Below, piece after piece: positions 1 through 9,459 of a stretch of DNA of 64,000 nucleotides. This DNA is from Pseudocolwellia sp049933045 (lineage in GTDB: Bacteria; Pseudomonadota; Gammaproteobacteria; Enterobacterales; Alteromonadaceae), in the NCBI RefSeq assembly GCF_049933045.1, contig NZ_CP187926.1, forward strand, positions 2,976,001 through 3,040,000, given 5' to 3'. Every line of letters starts with the position of its first letter. Position 1 is the stretch's first letter. Both the position numbers and the translations under genes were made by a program. The notes below the pieces were generated by a model. The model ran no database searches and had not been told where the DNA came from. It saw only the letters and a program-made list of their open reading frames with translations.

Positions 1-358
1 CTACACTTTGAAAAAGATATTATTAAACATAAGATTAAGGCAATACATTAAAATTAGTATAACAATAACTTTAAAGACTAATTAGCAATCATTCTTACTT
101 TATGATTAATCTTAGTACATAAAGAATGAAATCACCTAAATTATCATTAAATAGTTATCGATTATTTAATGAATAATAATGAAGTTGCTAACTTCTTATA
201 ATTCTACTTATGTTATTTTATTCGTTTTGAGTACTAGATTGGGGATAAAATTAGATGTGAATATGAGCGCTATCTTCAGAAAAGATAAATAAAATAGCGC
301 TTAAATAAAAGAGTGATGAACTGGCTAAGGCTTTGAAAAATTTTATTTTCAAAAAACT
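1..358. other. AT-rich gap without a gene
   Basis: No supported coding frame was seen. The only structure is an inverted pair at 266-273 and 294-301 (AGCGCTAT / ATAGCGCT) with a second small stem inside it. It lies just beyond the stop of the minus-strand small gene and may end that transcript, although it has no clear T-run. Confidence 0.4.
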
Positions 359-535
359 TTAACAGTCAGGGTCTAAGCCCTGCTTAATTCTTTCTAAAAG
401 TTTAAGATGTCTGTAGTGAGCTTTAACAGCTGACAGGCTAAAAGCGCCAATTACAACTATAATAGTGACTATAAGTAGATGCGGTATTAGTTCCGATAGT
501 ATAATCGAATCTGTAATATTATTGATCCATTCCAT
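359..535 (-). CDS. small single-pass membrane protein (58 aa)
   Basis: A 58-codon frame begins MEWINNITDS and ends in GLDPDC. A hydrophobic segment covers about residues 17-36 and is followed by a basic, amphipathic tail containing HYRHLKLLERIKQGLDPD. That layout (one membrane helix, then a short charged helix ending in 'GLDP') is seen in small PspB-like or DUF6249-like membrane proteins, but I do not recognise a precise family. An AAGGA Shine-Dalgarno lies 8 bases before the ATG. It follows rraB by 21 bases on the same strand, so it is probably the third gene of a plsC-rraB operon. Function is unknown. Confidence 0.6.
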   Translation of the reverse strand: MEWINNITDSIILSELIPHLLIVTIIVVIGAFSLSAVKAHYRHLKLLERIKQGLDPDC

Positions 536-556
536 TGTATCATTCCTTGATAAGTC

Positions 557-907
557 TTATTCTTCGAAATATGTTCCCCATCCATCATAATCTACTTTAC
601 ATTGTTTTGCCAATTGAAACATAAGCTTAGTTTCTTCTGAGATTATATCTACTTCAAGTGGTTGCTCTGTAATGATGTCGAATGCGAAAACCTTCTCACC
701 ATTATCTGTTTCAGCTTCTTCAGGCTCTTCAACGTCATAACCTTTTTTAAACGCTATTACCGCTGCGGCTTCAAGTAACTCAAAGTTAGCACTAGAAAAA
801 TGATGTTCAATAGTATGATCAACTTCTTCATTTGTTTCATCTTCAATAAGATCAGCAATTAAGTTTTCAGTGTGGGTTAACCATTGTTGTAATTCATCTT
901 CAATCAT
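557..907 (-). CDS. rraB: RraB-type regulator of ribonuclease E
   Basis: This is a 116-residue acidic protein. It matches RraB in its N-terminal TIEHHFSSANFELLEAAAV block, in the central 'AFKKGYDVEEPEE' block and in the C-terminal YDGWGTYFE motif. In E. coli, RraB binds RNase E and modulates degradosome composition and mRNA decay. This copy lacks the long acidic tail of the E. coli protein and stops right after the YFEE motif. Its ATG overlaps the plsC stop by one base (TAATG), which indicates translational coupling. The regulatory role is inferred from family. Confidence 0.9.
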   Translation of the reverse strand: MIEDELQQWLTHTENLIADLIEDETNEEVDHTIEHHFSSANFELLEAAAVIAFKKGYDVEEPEEAETDNGEKVFAFDIITEQPLEVDIISEETKLMFQLAKQCKVDYDGWGTYFEE

Positions 908-1641
908 TATTTACTCTCTTTTTCTATAGCTGCGTTTACTTCTCGATTAAGGTCATTAAATTTTTCAGAGATCATTTGCTGTGCTGCTTGAGTAACTGAT
1001 TTAATGGTGTCATTAGTTTCGTTATTAATATTGATAGGTTCTAAAAATTCGATAATAACTTTTCCGTTATTCCAACGGTTTAGTTTAATATTATTTGTAC
1101 TACTTGCACAAATAGGCACTACAGGTACATTAGCTTGCTGTGCAGTACGAAAAGCGCCAGTTTTAAAAGGTAGAATGCCTTTTCCGTTACTACGTGTGCC
1201 TTCAGGGAAAAGCCAAACAGATAACCCGTCGCTATTAATTCTACTTGCTGTATGTGCAATCGTACTTTTAGCTTTACTGCTATTTTTACGATCAATAAGT
1301 ATGTTGCCTGTTAGCCAGTACATTTGTCCAAAAAAAGGTATCCATTTAAGACTTTGTTTACCTACACTTACCGTGTTTGGTCTAACTGCTCGGGCTAATG
1401 TAAACATATCCCAAGTATTTTGATGATTACAAATATACACTACAGAATTCAAATCTTTAACGGAATCAGGGATCCTAACTTCGATCTCTACACCTAATAA
1501 TGCTGTAACCTTAGATAAATAACGACACGTTAAGTGAGCATTATTTTTATGAAAAGGTTTAAACAAACAAAATATACATGAGAATAAACATATAAATACC
1601 AATGCTATGGTGATAAGTAATATTCTAAGAATCGCTAACAA
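907..1641 (-). CDS. plsC: 1-acyl-sn-glycerol-3-phosphate acyltransferase
   Basis: The 244-residue protein has an N-terminal membrane segment (about residues 3-27). The acyltransferase signature NHQNTWDM (His73 and Asp78 form the HX4D site) is followed by FPEGTRS at about 145-151. PlsC acylates lysophosphatidic acid to phosphatidic acid at the inner membrane in phospholipid synthesis. Length fits the family (about 240 aa). It is the first gene of the minus-strand set plsC-rraB-small protein, and its stop overlaps the rraB start. Confidence 0.9.
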   Translation of the reverse strand: MLAILRILLITIALVFICLFSCIFCLFKPFHKNNAHLTCRYLSKVTALLGVEIEVRIPDSVKDLNSVVYICNHQNTWDMFTLARAVRPNTVSVGKQSLKWIPFFGQMYWLTGNILIDRKNSSKAKSTIAHTASRINSDGLSVWLFPEGTRSNGKGILPFKTGAFRTAQQANVPVVPICASSTNNIKLNRWNNGKVIIEFLEPININNETNDTIKSVTQAAQQMISEKFNDLNREVNAAIEKESK

Positions 1642-1747
1642 AGTTATATCCTACATAAAATTTAAGGGCGCTAGTATACCCCTTAAATTAGTCAATTAGT
1701 ACATTAGTTGTTAGGCCCATTTTCTATTAACTTAGGGGCTAACAATT

Positions 1748-2014
1748 ATACCAAACGGATTAATTTATTGCTCACTTAGCGAGAATTTTAAAGGCTTAGA
1801 GGCAAGGCATTGATTGAAGAGAATGGTTATTCCCTTGTCAAAATCAATAACGCGGCATATGAGCCTTTAAATTCTCGCCCTTTGGGAGCTCATTAGCAAA
1901 CTGATAACATCACAAAATTAAAAAAATATAGAATAACTATGTTTAATCAATTTTGCTTGTTCTAAGCTTGCTAATGTAGCTCTAAGTTGCTCAATAAATT
2001 AATCCGTTTGGTAT
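1748..2014. repeat. dispersed MITE-like repeat, family A, copy 1 (267 bp)
   Basis: The element begins ATACCAAACGGATTAATTTA and ends with the inverse complement of that sequence, a terminal inverted repeat of about 25 bp. It contains no coding frame. Copies are at 5210-5572 (same orientation, with two extra modules) and 36701-36964 (opposite orientation, diverged). The rest of the 1642-2276 gap holds no gene apart from the terminator of the acyl-CoA dehydrogenase. Confidence 0.85.
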
Positions 2015-2205
2015 TACTTAAAGATGAGCGATAACTTAGTCGTTAGATCAACCATAAATATAAACTCAGCTTTTATCTACTACATCTGATTTTTAGGTGT
2101 TTTATAAAGAATAGCTAAAATGCTCTTAGAATAAAAAATAGTTACATTTTCGTGATAAGTACAGAAACGGTGAGTTAGGTTTATTTTAGTTTATCTTCAA
2201 TCAAT

Positions 2206-2239
2206 AAAAAGGCTCATAATTTTTTAATTTATGAGCCTT
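2206..2239 (-). terminator. rho-independent terminator of the acyl-CoA dehydrogenase gene
   Basis: Arms AAGGCTCATAA / TTATGAGCCTT enclose an AT-rich loop. On the minus strand they are followed by a T-rich run. The structure lies about 40 bases past the stop at 2277. Confidence 0.8.
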
Positions 2240-2276
2240 CGATTTTATTATTTATTGCACAGTATGAGTTAACTGA

Positions 2277-4058
2277 TTAAAACAACTCGTCTTCCATATC
2301 AAATAATGTATTACTACCTGCTTTTATCGATTCCATTAATGAAACTCTACGTGGTAATAATTTAGCAAAGTAAAACTGTGCTGTTTTAATTTTACTTGTG
2401 TAAAAATTATCGCTTGAGTCTTCTTTGGTGAATGCTTCTTCAGCCATTCTCGCCCAAATATAAGCCATAGCGGTATAACCAAACAGGTGTAAATAATCGT
2501 TTGCTGCTGTGCCTAATTCTTCAGTATTTTTACTTGCTGCAACTAATACTTCTTGAGTTAAGCTTTCTAAATCATCAATAGAGGTTTTTAATGGCGTAAT
2601 AAACTGTTCCATATTACTTGCAGACGTTGCAGCCATATACTCTCGAACTTCGCCAATGAATATATTCATTAACTCGCCTTTACTACCTGCAACTTTACGC
2701 GCAAGTAAATCCATCGCTTGAACGCCATTAGTACCTTCATATATTTGAGAAATACGAGTGTCACGTACTAATTGCTCTTGGCCCCATTCACGAATATAAC
2801 CGTGACCACCAAATACTTGCTGACCTGTAATTGTGCTGTCGAAGCCCATATCAGTAAAAAAGGCTTTTGCTAAAGGCGTCATTAATGCTGCTAATGCTTC
2901 ACCTTTTTTCTTAAACTCGCCTTCACCATAAGTAGAAATATCTAATTGCATTGAAATATAGGTAGATAGTGCACGTGAACCTTCAGTTAAGGCTTTCATG
3001 TTTAATAACATTCTTCGAACATCACCATGAACCATAATTGAATCAGCAATACCTTCTGAATTTTTAACGCCCGTTAATGAACGACCTTGTAATCTATCTT
3101 TAGCGTATTCAAGAGCATTTTGATAAGACTTTGCAGCAGCACCTATGCCTTGAATACCAACACCGATACGTTCAAAGTTCATCATAGTGAACATACAATT
3201 AAGACCTTTGTTCACTTCTCCAATTAGGTAACCTTCAGACTCATCAAAGTTCATTACACACGTTGCTGAGGCATGGATCCCCATTTTATGCTCGATAGAA
3301 CCACAACTTACATGGTTAGCTTCACCAATGCTTTCATCGTCATTAACTTTAAATTTAGGTACAAGGAAAAGTGAAATACCTTTAGCTCCAGCAGGCGCGT
3401 CAGGTAATTTAGCTAAAACTAAATGAACAATATTTTCTGTAAGATCATGCTCGCCACCTGTAATAAATATTTTAGTACCCGTGACTTTGTAGCTGCCATT
3501 TTCTTGAGGAATAGCTTTAGTACGAATTAAACCTAAATCAGTACCTGAATGTGATTCAGTTAAACACATGGTGCCTGTCCACTCACCCGAATATAAACGC
3601 GTTAAGTATCTTTCTTTTAATGCTTCGCTACCATGCTTAGCAAGTGATAAACCTGCGCCAGCCGTTAGACCTGGGAATAAAGAAAACGATATATCAGCCG
3701 AGCACAGCATTTCTTCATGAAACGCAGTAACAACCTTTGGCATGCCCATGCCGCCGTACTCTACATCGCCACCTAAAGCTGTCCAGCCGCCTGCAGCATA
3801 CGTTGCATAAGCTTCTTTATAACCAGGAGCCGTTGTTACAACCCCATTGTTAAAGCTTACGCCTGTTTCGTCACCGATACGTGATAATGGAGCGACTTCT
3901 TGTTCTGCTATTTTTGCACACTCTTGTAATATCGCTTCTGTGGTTTCACGATCTACATGATCAGCTAATGTGGGTAACTTTTCCCATAAAGCTTCTAATT
4001 TAAATACATCAAACAACAAAAAATTCATATCTTTTAAAGGTACTTGGTAATCAGCCAC
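2277..4058 (-). CDS. acyl-CoA dehydrogenase with C-terminal extension (DmdC/FadE-like)
   Basis: The 593-residue protein contains the acyl-CoA dehydrogenase N-terminal, middle and C-terminal domains, with CLTESHSGTDLG near residue 166 and FGGHGYIREWG, QIYEGTNGVQAMDLLARK in the C-terminal part. A further alpha-helical domain follows. The length (about 600 aa) fits the acyl-CoA dehydrogenase group that includes 3-methylmercaptopropionyl-CoA dehydrogenase, not the 814-aa E. coli FadE. I chose the GTG at 4058 (MADYQVPLKDM) over the ATG at 4070, because GGAG lies 6 bases upstream and family members start with this M-x-x-Y-x-x-P-L block. It probably oxidises fatty acyl-CoA with FAD; the exact substrate cannot be read from sequence. 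Confidence 0.88.
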   Translation of the reverse strand: MADYQVPLKDMNFLLFDVFKLEALWEKLPTLADHVDRETTEAILQECAKIAEQEVAPLSRIGDETGVSFNNGVVTTAPGYKEAYATYAAGGWTALGGDVEYGGMGMPKVVTAFHEEMLCSADISFSLFPGLTAGAGLSLAKHGSEALKERYLTRLYSGEWTGTMCLTESHSGTDLGLIRTKAIPQENGSYKVTGTKIFITGGEHDLTENIVHLVLAKLPDAPAGAKGISLFLVPKFKVNDDESIGEANHVSCGSIEHKMGIHASATCVMNFDESEGYLIGEVNKGLNCMFTMMNFERIGVGIQGIGAAAKSYQNALEYAKDRLQGRSLTGVKNSEGIADSIMVHGDVRRMLLNMKALTEGSRALSTYISMQLDISTYGEGEFKKKGEALAALMTPLAKAFFTDMGFDSTITGQQVFGGHGYIREWGQEQLVRDTRISQIYEGTNGVQAMDLLARKVAGSKGELMNIFIGEVREYMAATSASNMEQFITPLKTSIDDLESLTQEVLVAASKNTEELGTAANDYLHLFGYTAMAYIWARMAEEAFTKEDSSDNFYTSKIKTAQFYFAKLLPRRVSLMESIKAGSNTLFDMEDELF

Positions 4059-4245
4059 AATCATCTCCATAACAAAAATTATTTTTATTAACTGCTAAGC
4101 ATTGAAACAAGCAATTAAAACACTTGTTTTAATATTACGATAAATATTATACAAAAGCAAAATATGTATGCCTTGTTGAAACTTGCTAAGCATTACAACT
4201 AATGCTTAAATTAATAATAGAAGCTTTCTAGGTAAACTATTTAAG

Positions 4246-5190
4246 GTGAGTCGCATCAAGCGTTTATTTTTATCTGTATTATTAGTATTTATTTTTCATA
4301 CCGCTAATGCGCAACAACTCCACTTCAGTAAAGTAGAAAAAGGCGATTCTTACCAATTTAATTACCAATGGTTAGATCATCAACAACAAGCTCAATCTAT
4401 TGCTTTTTCTATCACTAAATCGTCGTTATTTAATAAGTTCAGAAACTTCAAAGAATATAAACCTGAATTAGCGTCCAAATATATTAGTAGAAAGGTTGTT
4501 AGATATCTCAATAAAAACCCAATCGATGGTGTTCGAATCAGTTATAACAGCCAAACGGGAAGTATTGTTGCGAAAGGCACTGACTCAGCTTCTCTTCAGA
4601 CAGCCGAAAAGAAAGTAGCGGAGCTTAATAAAGAATTTACCGATGCTTATATGAAAAAACATTGGTACCACACCTTTACTACATATCAACAATTACAAGC
4701 GATAAAACCAGACCACGCCACTTTCGCTGCCTTATCAGCAGAAGATATGAAACCATTAAAGCCGTTAATTTTAGAAAAGGTGTCGGTTAAAAACATTCGT
4801 CAGGCGACTGATTACGTTTTAGCTTTTGTTCAAAGTATCCCCTATTCACCATTAGAGTCTAGAGTTGACTCATCTGGCGCAGGTTTTAACCCTCCTTTGA
4901 AGTTATTATGGGAAAATCAGGGAGATTGCGACAGTAAAGTTACATTAGCCGCAGCGATATTACGTACATTAATGCCTAGAATTAAAATGGTATTGGTTTT
5001 TATTGATAATCACGCGCTAATAGGTATAGATGCACAAGCTCAAGGCAATGAAACGACAATTACAATTGATGGTACAACTTACCTTTTAGGAGAACCTACG
5101 GGTCCTGCGCCATTAGTTTTAGGTCAACTAGATCAAGCATCGGAACTTGCCATCGCTCAAGGACAATATAGCGCTGAAGTCTTTCAGTAA
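4246..5190 (+). CDS. secreted transglutaminase-like protein
   Basis: The 314-residue protein has a signal peptide (about residues 1-22, cleavage after NA-Q-Q). The C-terminal third has a transglutaminase/papain-like layout: Cys228 in QGDCDSK, His256 in FIDNHALIGID and Glu283 in LLGEPTGPAP, a plausible Cys-His-Glu triad. The N-terminal half (basic, with a KKVAELNKEF helix) is not recognised. It starts at a GTG with only a weak upstream ribosome site. It is probably periplasmic and possibly a peptidase or cross-linker. It stands alone, with a family A repeat directly after its stop. No named family is claimed. Confidence 0.6.
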   Translation: MSRIKRLFLSVLLVFIFHTANAQQLHFSKVEKGDSYQFNYQWLDHQQQAQSIAFSITKSSLFNKFRNFKEYKPELASKYISRKVVRYLNKNPIDGVRISYNSQTGSIVAKGTDSASLQTAEKKVAELNKEFTDAYMKKHWYHTFTTYQQLQAIKPDHATFAALSAEDMKPLKPLILEKVSVKNIRQATDYVLAFVQSIPYSPLESRVDSSGAGFNPPLKLLWENQGDCDSKVTLAAAILRTLMPRIKMVLVFIDNHALIGIDAQAQGNETTITIDGTTYLLGEPTGPAPLVLGQLDQASELAIAQGQYSAEVFQ

Positions 5191-5209
5191 AAAATGAATC
5201 ATTTAATTA

Positions 5210-5572
5210 ATACCAAACGAATTAATTTATTGCTCACTTAGCGAGAATTTAAAGGCTTAGAGGCACAGGTTCATAGTTCCAGACTGAACCTAAGCACCTA
5301 CATCCATGTAGGCGAGGCATTGATTGAAGAGAATGGTTATTCTCGGTAACTGCTCCTGCGTTACCCTAATGTCCTACATCCATGTAGGAACCTTGTCAAA
5401 ATCAATAACGCGGCATATGAGTCTTTAAATTCTCGCCCTTCGGGAGCTCATTAGCAAACTGATAACATCACAAAATTAAAAAAATATAGAATAACTATGT
5501 TTAATCAATTTTGCTTGTTCTAAGCTTGCTAATGTAGCTCTAAGTTGCTCAATAAATTAATCCGTTTGGTAT
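5210..5572. repeat. dispersed MITE-like repeat, family A, copy 2 (363 bp, with two inserted modules)
   Basis: The ends are the same terminal inverted repeats as in copy 1 (ATACCAAACGAATTAATTTA to its inverse complement). It matches copy 1 closely except for two extra segments of about 48 bp each, near 5266-5314 and 5342-5390. Each extra segment is a hairpin followed by the 16-bp palindrome CCTACATCCATGTAGG (5297-5312 and 5373-5388). Confidence 0.85.
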
Positions 5573-5666
5573 AAGACTGAGCAGATAAAGAAGAATAGTG
5601 AAAACTACATCAATAAAGCCAGATAAGTAAAACCAAGTGGTTAAAGCTAAAGCAGTACTTTAAAGA

Positions 5667-5719
5667 ACAGCACCTTATGATAAGTATTTTCTGAGAAGTG
5701 TTCTATTTAAAGGTGCTGT
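5667..5719. repeat. inverted repeat beyond the sensor-kinase gene
   Basis: ACAGCACCTT (5667-5676) and AAGGTGCTGT (5710-5719) are perfect inverse complements separated by 33 bases. The block TATTTAAAGGTG then occurs twice in direct tandem (about 5704-5735). It lies 85-140 bases past the kinase stop and may fold in its 3' end. There is no good T-run. Confidence 0.4.
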
Positions 5720-5804
5720 ATTTAAAGGTGTTCTATTGAAAAATATTGTACTGAAGAAATGTCTGATTTGAGACTTCAATCAACTGGTTTAACCTGAACT
5801 GAAA

Positions 5805-8800
5805 CTATCTAACTAATGTTAGAATTTGCGTAAGCAAAGATTCGTATCTAACAGGTTTAGCCATGTGAAGATTCATACCCGCAGCAAGTGAGTTATCTCT
5901 GTCTTCTTCTCTTGCATGAGCTGTCATAGCAATAATAGGTAGGTCTTTAAACTTGTCTTGCTCTCTAATAAGTCGAGTTGCCGTCAAACCATCCATAACA
6001 GGCATTTGTATATCCATTAAGACGATATCAATCGTATTCTTCTCTAATAAATCGAGAGCTACTTTACCATTTTCAGCAATAATCACTTCCGCTTTCATAC
6101 TCACTAAGAGCTCTCTAGCAACCAATTGATTAACAAGGTTATCTTCAACCAGTAAAACTCTTACACCTGTTAAGCTTTCTTTTTCTCGTATAGCTTCTGA
6201 TAGCGCTGCTTTTTTGATGCGAGATAATGTTTTACTAATAGAAAGCAGCATATGTCTATACAAAGGCTGCTCCTGTAAAATGTAAGGCACAGTTAATTGC
6301 TCTAAAATAGGTTCTTCTATATTGATACTTTGTTCTTTGTTTTGGAAAATACACAACAGCTCAACTATTTCTTGAGTATTCGTTGATATAATATTTTGCA
6401 AACTATCCTGAGAGGCTAATAAAACAATACTTTCATCTTTAGACACGGTTTCAAGCTGCTCTAGAGTGGAGATATTTTGATACTTCCATCCCAATGTCTT
6501 TATCGATTCTAGAATATTATTGGGTAAGCTAATACCGAAGTTGTAAATAGTTAAAGCTCGAGACGCTAGATGCTGAGTTGTTTCATCACTTTCAATATAA
6601 GGTAACTCAACAGTAAATTCACAGCCTTGATAAATTTCACTTTCAAGAGAAATATCACCACCAAGCAACTCGACTATTTGCTGACAAATAGATAAACCTA
6701 AACCTGAACCACCATAACGTCTAGTCATAGATTCATCAGCTTGTTTGAAGGCTTCAAATAAATGAGATTGTTTCTCTAACGCTATACCTATACCCGTATC
6801 TTTTACTTTAAAACACAGTACATTTTGATGAATGATATCGAGAGTTATTTTGATGCCACCTGACTCAGTAAACTTAACTGAGTTTTGCAGTAAGTTAGTT
6901 AACACCTGTATTAAGCGCATTTCATCTGTTTCAATAAACAGAGGTACCGCTGGAGATATATCAACAAAAATATCCAGCTGCTTTTTATTGATCATACCAA
7001 TATTAAGGTTAATGGCTTTATCAATAATAGAGTCAATACTGGTTCTTTCTTTTACGATAGTCATTTCACCTGACTCAATTTTTGCAAGGTCGAGTAGTTG
7101 ATCAACTAAATATAGAAGTGATTTTGATGCACCGTAAGCATTATCAATATGTAGTCGTTGGTTATTTGTTAAATCAGAGCGCCCTAGTAAGGTGATCATA
7201 CCTTGCATGGCATTAATTGGGGTTCTGATTTCGTGACTCATATTTGCTAAAAATTGGCTCTTAGCTTTGTTAGCAAATTCAGCCTGATCTCTGGTTTTCT
7301 CTAATGCAGCTTGCGTAGTGTATTGCGCAGTAACGTCTCGAATAATATCGATTGTTCCAACTTCAATACCCGTATCACTATGTATATTTGAACAATAGAT
7401 ATCGTAAGTTTTATCGCCTGTTTGTATTATGCGTTGCAGACCATCTTTAACTTGGGGAGATGTACTTAATTTGGTTAATTCTGTACCGAGCTCGCTATGA
7501 ATAATCTCATTGGCTTTGTAACCCAAAACGTCTTGACGAGTTTTACCTATAAAGTCACCAAAAGCATTATTAAAACCAACGATATCACCTTCAGTATTCG
7601 TAAAAATAATATATTCAGGTATCGCATTCATCACCGAGGTTAATAACGCATAATCGCGCTCATGCTGAACAATTTTCTCTTGTAGCTCTTTAGTTTTTAC
7701 ATTAACGAGTGAATCGAGTAATAAATTTTGATCAGTTAAACGTTGTAATAAACTCCTGTTTTGCCCAAATATATTTTCAACGACTTGATACCAGCGTAAC
7801 CAATCACTTGTCGGTTTTATTTTACCTGGATCACCTTGAGCACAATATTCAATATGGCTGATAAAACGTTTAGTTGGTTTCACAAAAGTAAAATGAGTGA
7901 TCAAATAAACAAAAACCAAGAAGAGAAATACACCGATAAACAATACACAAAAATTGATAATATAATGAGTTAACAGCGGCTCTCTAAAGTCATTATATGA
8001 TTGGTATTTAATAACCTTCCAGCCATTAATAGACAAGATTTTCTTTTGTACTAGTAAACCATCTATCTCTTGGTAAACACCTAAATCATTTATTTGGTCA
8101 CTGGTTAAGGACGATAAACCCGCAGGAGCAAGTTGCTCCCATGAACCTATGTTTTTAACCATATCTTTGTTTAACGTGTGATGCACTAATACATTATTAT
8201 TACGATCAAGTATTAACAAGCCTGTATTTTTTTGACTAATTTCATCTAGGTTTTGTTGTAAGCGAGCTAGGCTGATATCCATAAATATAATGCCCACCAT
8301 TTCAGCTCGATTAAATACACTGATCCCGATAGAAGCATTCAAACCTGTTCCAGCAGTAGAAGAGTAAGGTGTTGACCAAATAACTGACTTATCATCTAGC
8401 TCATTTTCTAATAATTCTCTTGTGTGTTCACCTTCTAATAACGCGTCATTGTATTGCCAGCTATTTCGATTAATTGAAGGATAAATACTGACAAATCTTT
8501 TCTTAGAAACATAATAAAGCCAAACAGCTTCTTTATTGGCTTGCTTAGTACTAACAAAAGCAGGCGTTAACATATTCGCCATGGCTAACTCTTCTTTATG
8601 AGCTTTGCTAAGAGAATTAATATCGCCTATACCCGTAATATTATTACGCACATAATCTTTGTGATCTAAAACATCATAATGACGATGTTTGATATAGTAA
8701 TGATCGCCTTCCTGGGAGAGTACAGGCGTTTTGGTGAGAAGTTCTTCTGGATATTTTAAGAAGTAGTTAGCAAATTTTTGAATATCTTGTAAGGCATTTA

Positions 8801-8999
8801 CATTAGAAGATAATACATCATTAACGGTATCAACTTGCTGGTTTAACACTTCAATCTCAGCTTTCTTTAAGTCAGTAAGATCTGAGAAATAACGCACAGT
8901 AGCAATGAAGTATGCAGAAAAAACAATCAGTAAAAAGACAACGACAACCAACAGGTTGTATTGACTAAAAACTTTACTTTTTTCTACTTCGGTTAACAC
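5805..8999 (-). CDS. hybrid sensor histidine kinase with response-regulator domain
   Basis: The order over 1064 residues is: membrane segment (15-36), periplasmic sensor of about 300 residues (dCache-like), second membrane segment (345-370), HAMP-like linker and coiled coil, PAS domain (about 452-560), HisKA with phospho-acceptor His589 in NMSHEIRTPINAM, HATPase with NLLQNSVKF (702-710), DTGIGI and GGSGLGLS, a degenerate receiver-like linker, and a receiver with Asp996 in LMDIQMPVMDG and Lys1048. It starts at a GTG preceded by AGGAAGAG. No partner regulator or Hpt gene adjoins it, so the signal and target are unknown. Its architecture resembles BarA/TorS-type kinases but lacks an Hpt domain. 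Confidence 0.88.
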   Translation of the reverse strand: MLTEVEKSKVFSQYNLLVVVVFLLIVFSAYFIATVRYFSDLTDLKKAEIEVLNQQVDTVNDVLSSNVNALQDIQKFANYFLKYPEELLTKTPVLSQEGDHYYIKHRHYDVLDHKDYVRNNITGIGDINSLSKAHKEELAMANMLTPAFVSTKQANKEAVWLYYVSKKRFVSIYPSINRNSWQYNDALLEGEHTRELLENELDDKSVIWSTPYSSTAGTGLNASIGISVFNRAEMVGIIFMDISLARLQQNLDEISQKNTGLLILDRNNNVLVHHTLNKDMVKNIGSWEQLAPAGLSSLTSDQINDLGVYQEIDGLLVQKKILSINGWKVIKYQSYNDFREPLLTHYIINFCVLFIGVFLFLVFVYLITHFTFVKPTKRFISHIEYCAQGDPGKIKPTSDWLRWYQVVENIFGQNRSLLQRLTDQNLLLDSLVNVKTKELQEKIVQHERDYALLTSVMNAIPEYIIFTNTEGDIVGFNNAFGDFIGKTRQDVLGYKANEIIHSELGTELTKLSTSPQVKDGLQRIIQTGDKTYDIYCSNIHSDTGIEVGTIDIIRDVTAQYTTQAALEKTRDQAEFANKAKSQFLANMSHEIRTPINAMQGMITLLGRSDLTNNQRLHIDNAYGASKSLLYLVDQLLDLAKIESGEMTIVKERTSIDSIIDKAINLNIGMINKKQLDIFVDISPAVPLFIETDEMRLIQVLTNLLQNSVKFTESGGIKITLDIIHQNVLCFKVKDTGIGIALEKQSHLFEAFKQADESMTRRYGGSGLGLSICQQIVELLGGDISLESEIYQGCEFTVELPYIESDETTQHLASRALTIYNFGISLPNNILESIKTLGWKYQNISTLEQLETVSKDESIVLLASQDSLQNIISTNTQEIVELLCIFQNKEQSINIEEPILEQLTVPYILQEQPLYRHMLLSISKTLSRIKKAALSEAIREKESLTGVRVLLVEDNLVNQLVARELLVSMKAEVIIAENGKVALDLLEKNTIDIVLMDIQMPVMDGLTATRLIREQDKFKDLPIIAMTAHAREEDRDNSLAAGMNLHMAKPVRYESLLTQILTLVR

Positions 9000-9298
9000 G
9001 AATTAACTCTTCCTAATTATCAAACGATATAGCTCTAAACTATTATTGAGCAGACGTTAATATTATACCATTACATTAAATTACTAAGTGAGAATGTTTC
9101 TTATTAATCACTGCTTCATTTGATATATCATATACCAAACCAGTGTTCAAAGTGGTGCTTACAAGCCAAATTATAGGTTTATCACATGCAACTGTATGGC
9201 TTAAGCGCCATCTAAAATGGACAGTTTAACAGTACCTCACCAAATAAGACCAATTTAAAATAATTTGCACCAAAACAAAACAACAAACACACACAAAG

Positions 9299-9392
9299 GC
9301 ACCAATAAAGTGCACAAGCATATTCATATTGGTGAGTAACACATTTAAACACTTGATTTAAAAACCTTTAAATAATTGGTCTATTTTGTGCA
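9299..9392 (+). promoter_or_regulatory. NtrC site and sigma-54-type promoter of amtB
   Basis: GCACCAATAAAGTGC (9299-9313) fits the NtrC dyad GCACC-N5-GGTGC with one mismatch, and a half site TTGCACC lies at 9265. TTGGTCTATTTTGTGCAA (9376-9393) has the GG-N10-GC spacing of a -24/-12 promoter (GG 9378-9379, GC 9390-9391), though the -24 box is TGGTCT instead of TGGCAC. The dyad centre lies about 97 bases before the expected start, as in NtrC enhancers. The rest of the 9000-9459 gap shows no gene. Confidence 0.55.
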
Positions 9393-9459
9393 AAGATAGC
9401 AACCAGCTAAAATAATAAATTTAATATTGCTAATAACATAAAGATGTGGGAACAAATCT

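Noticed and set aside
1004..1423. 139-codon plus-strand open frame
   Set aside because: It is the antisense shadow of plsC, whose catalytic motifs are intact on the other strand.
9298..9314. A second sigma-54 promoter (GGCACCAATAAAGTGC)
   Set aside because: The GG and GC are 12 bases apart instead of 10; the same bases fit an NtrC dyad better.
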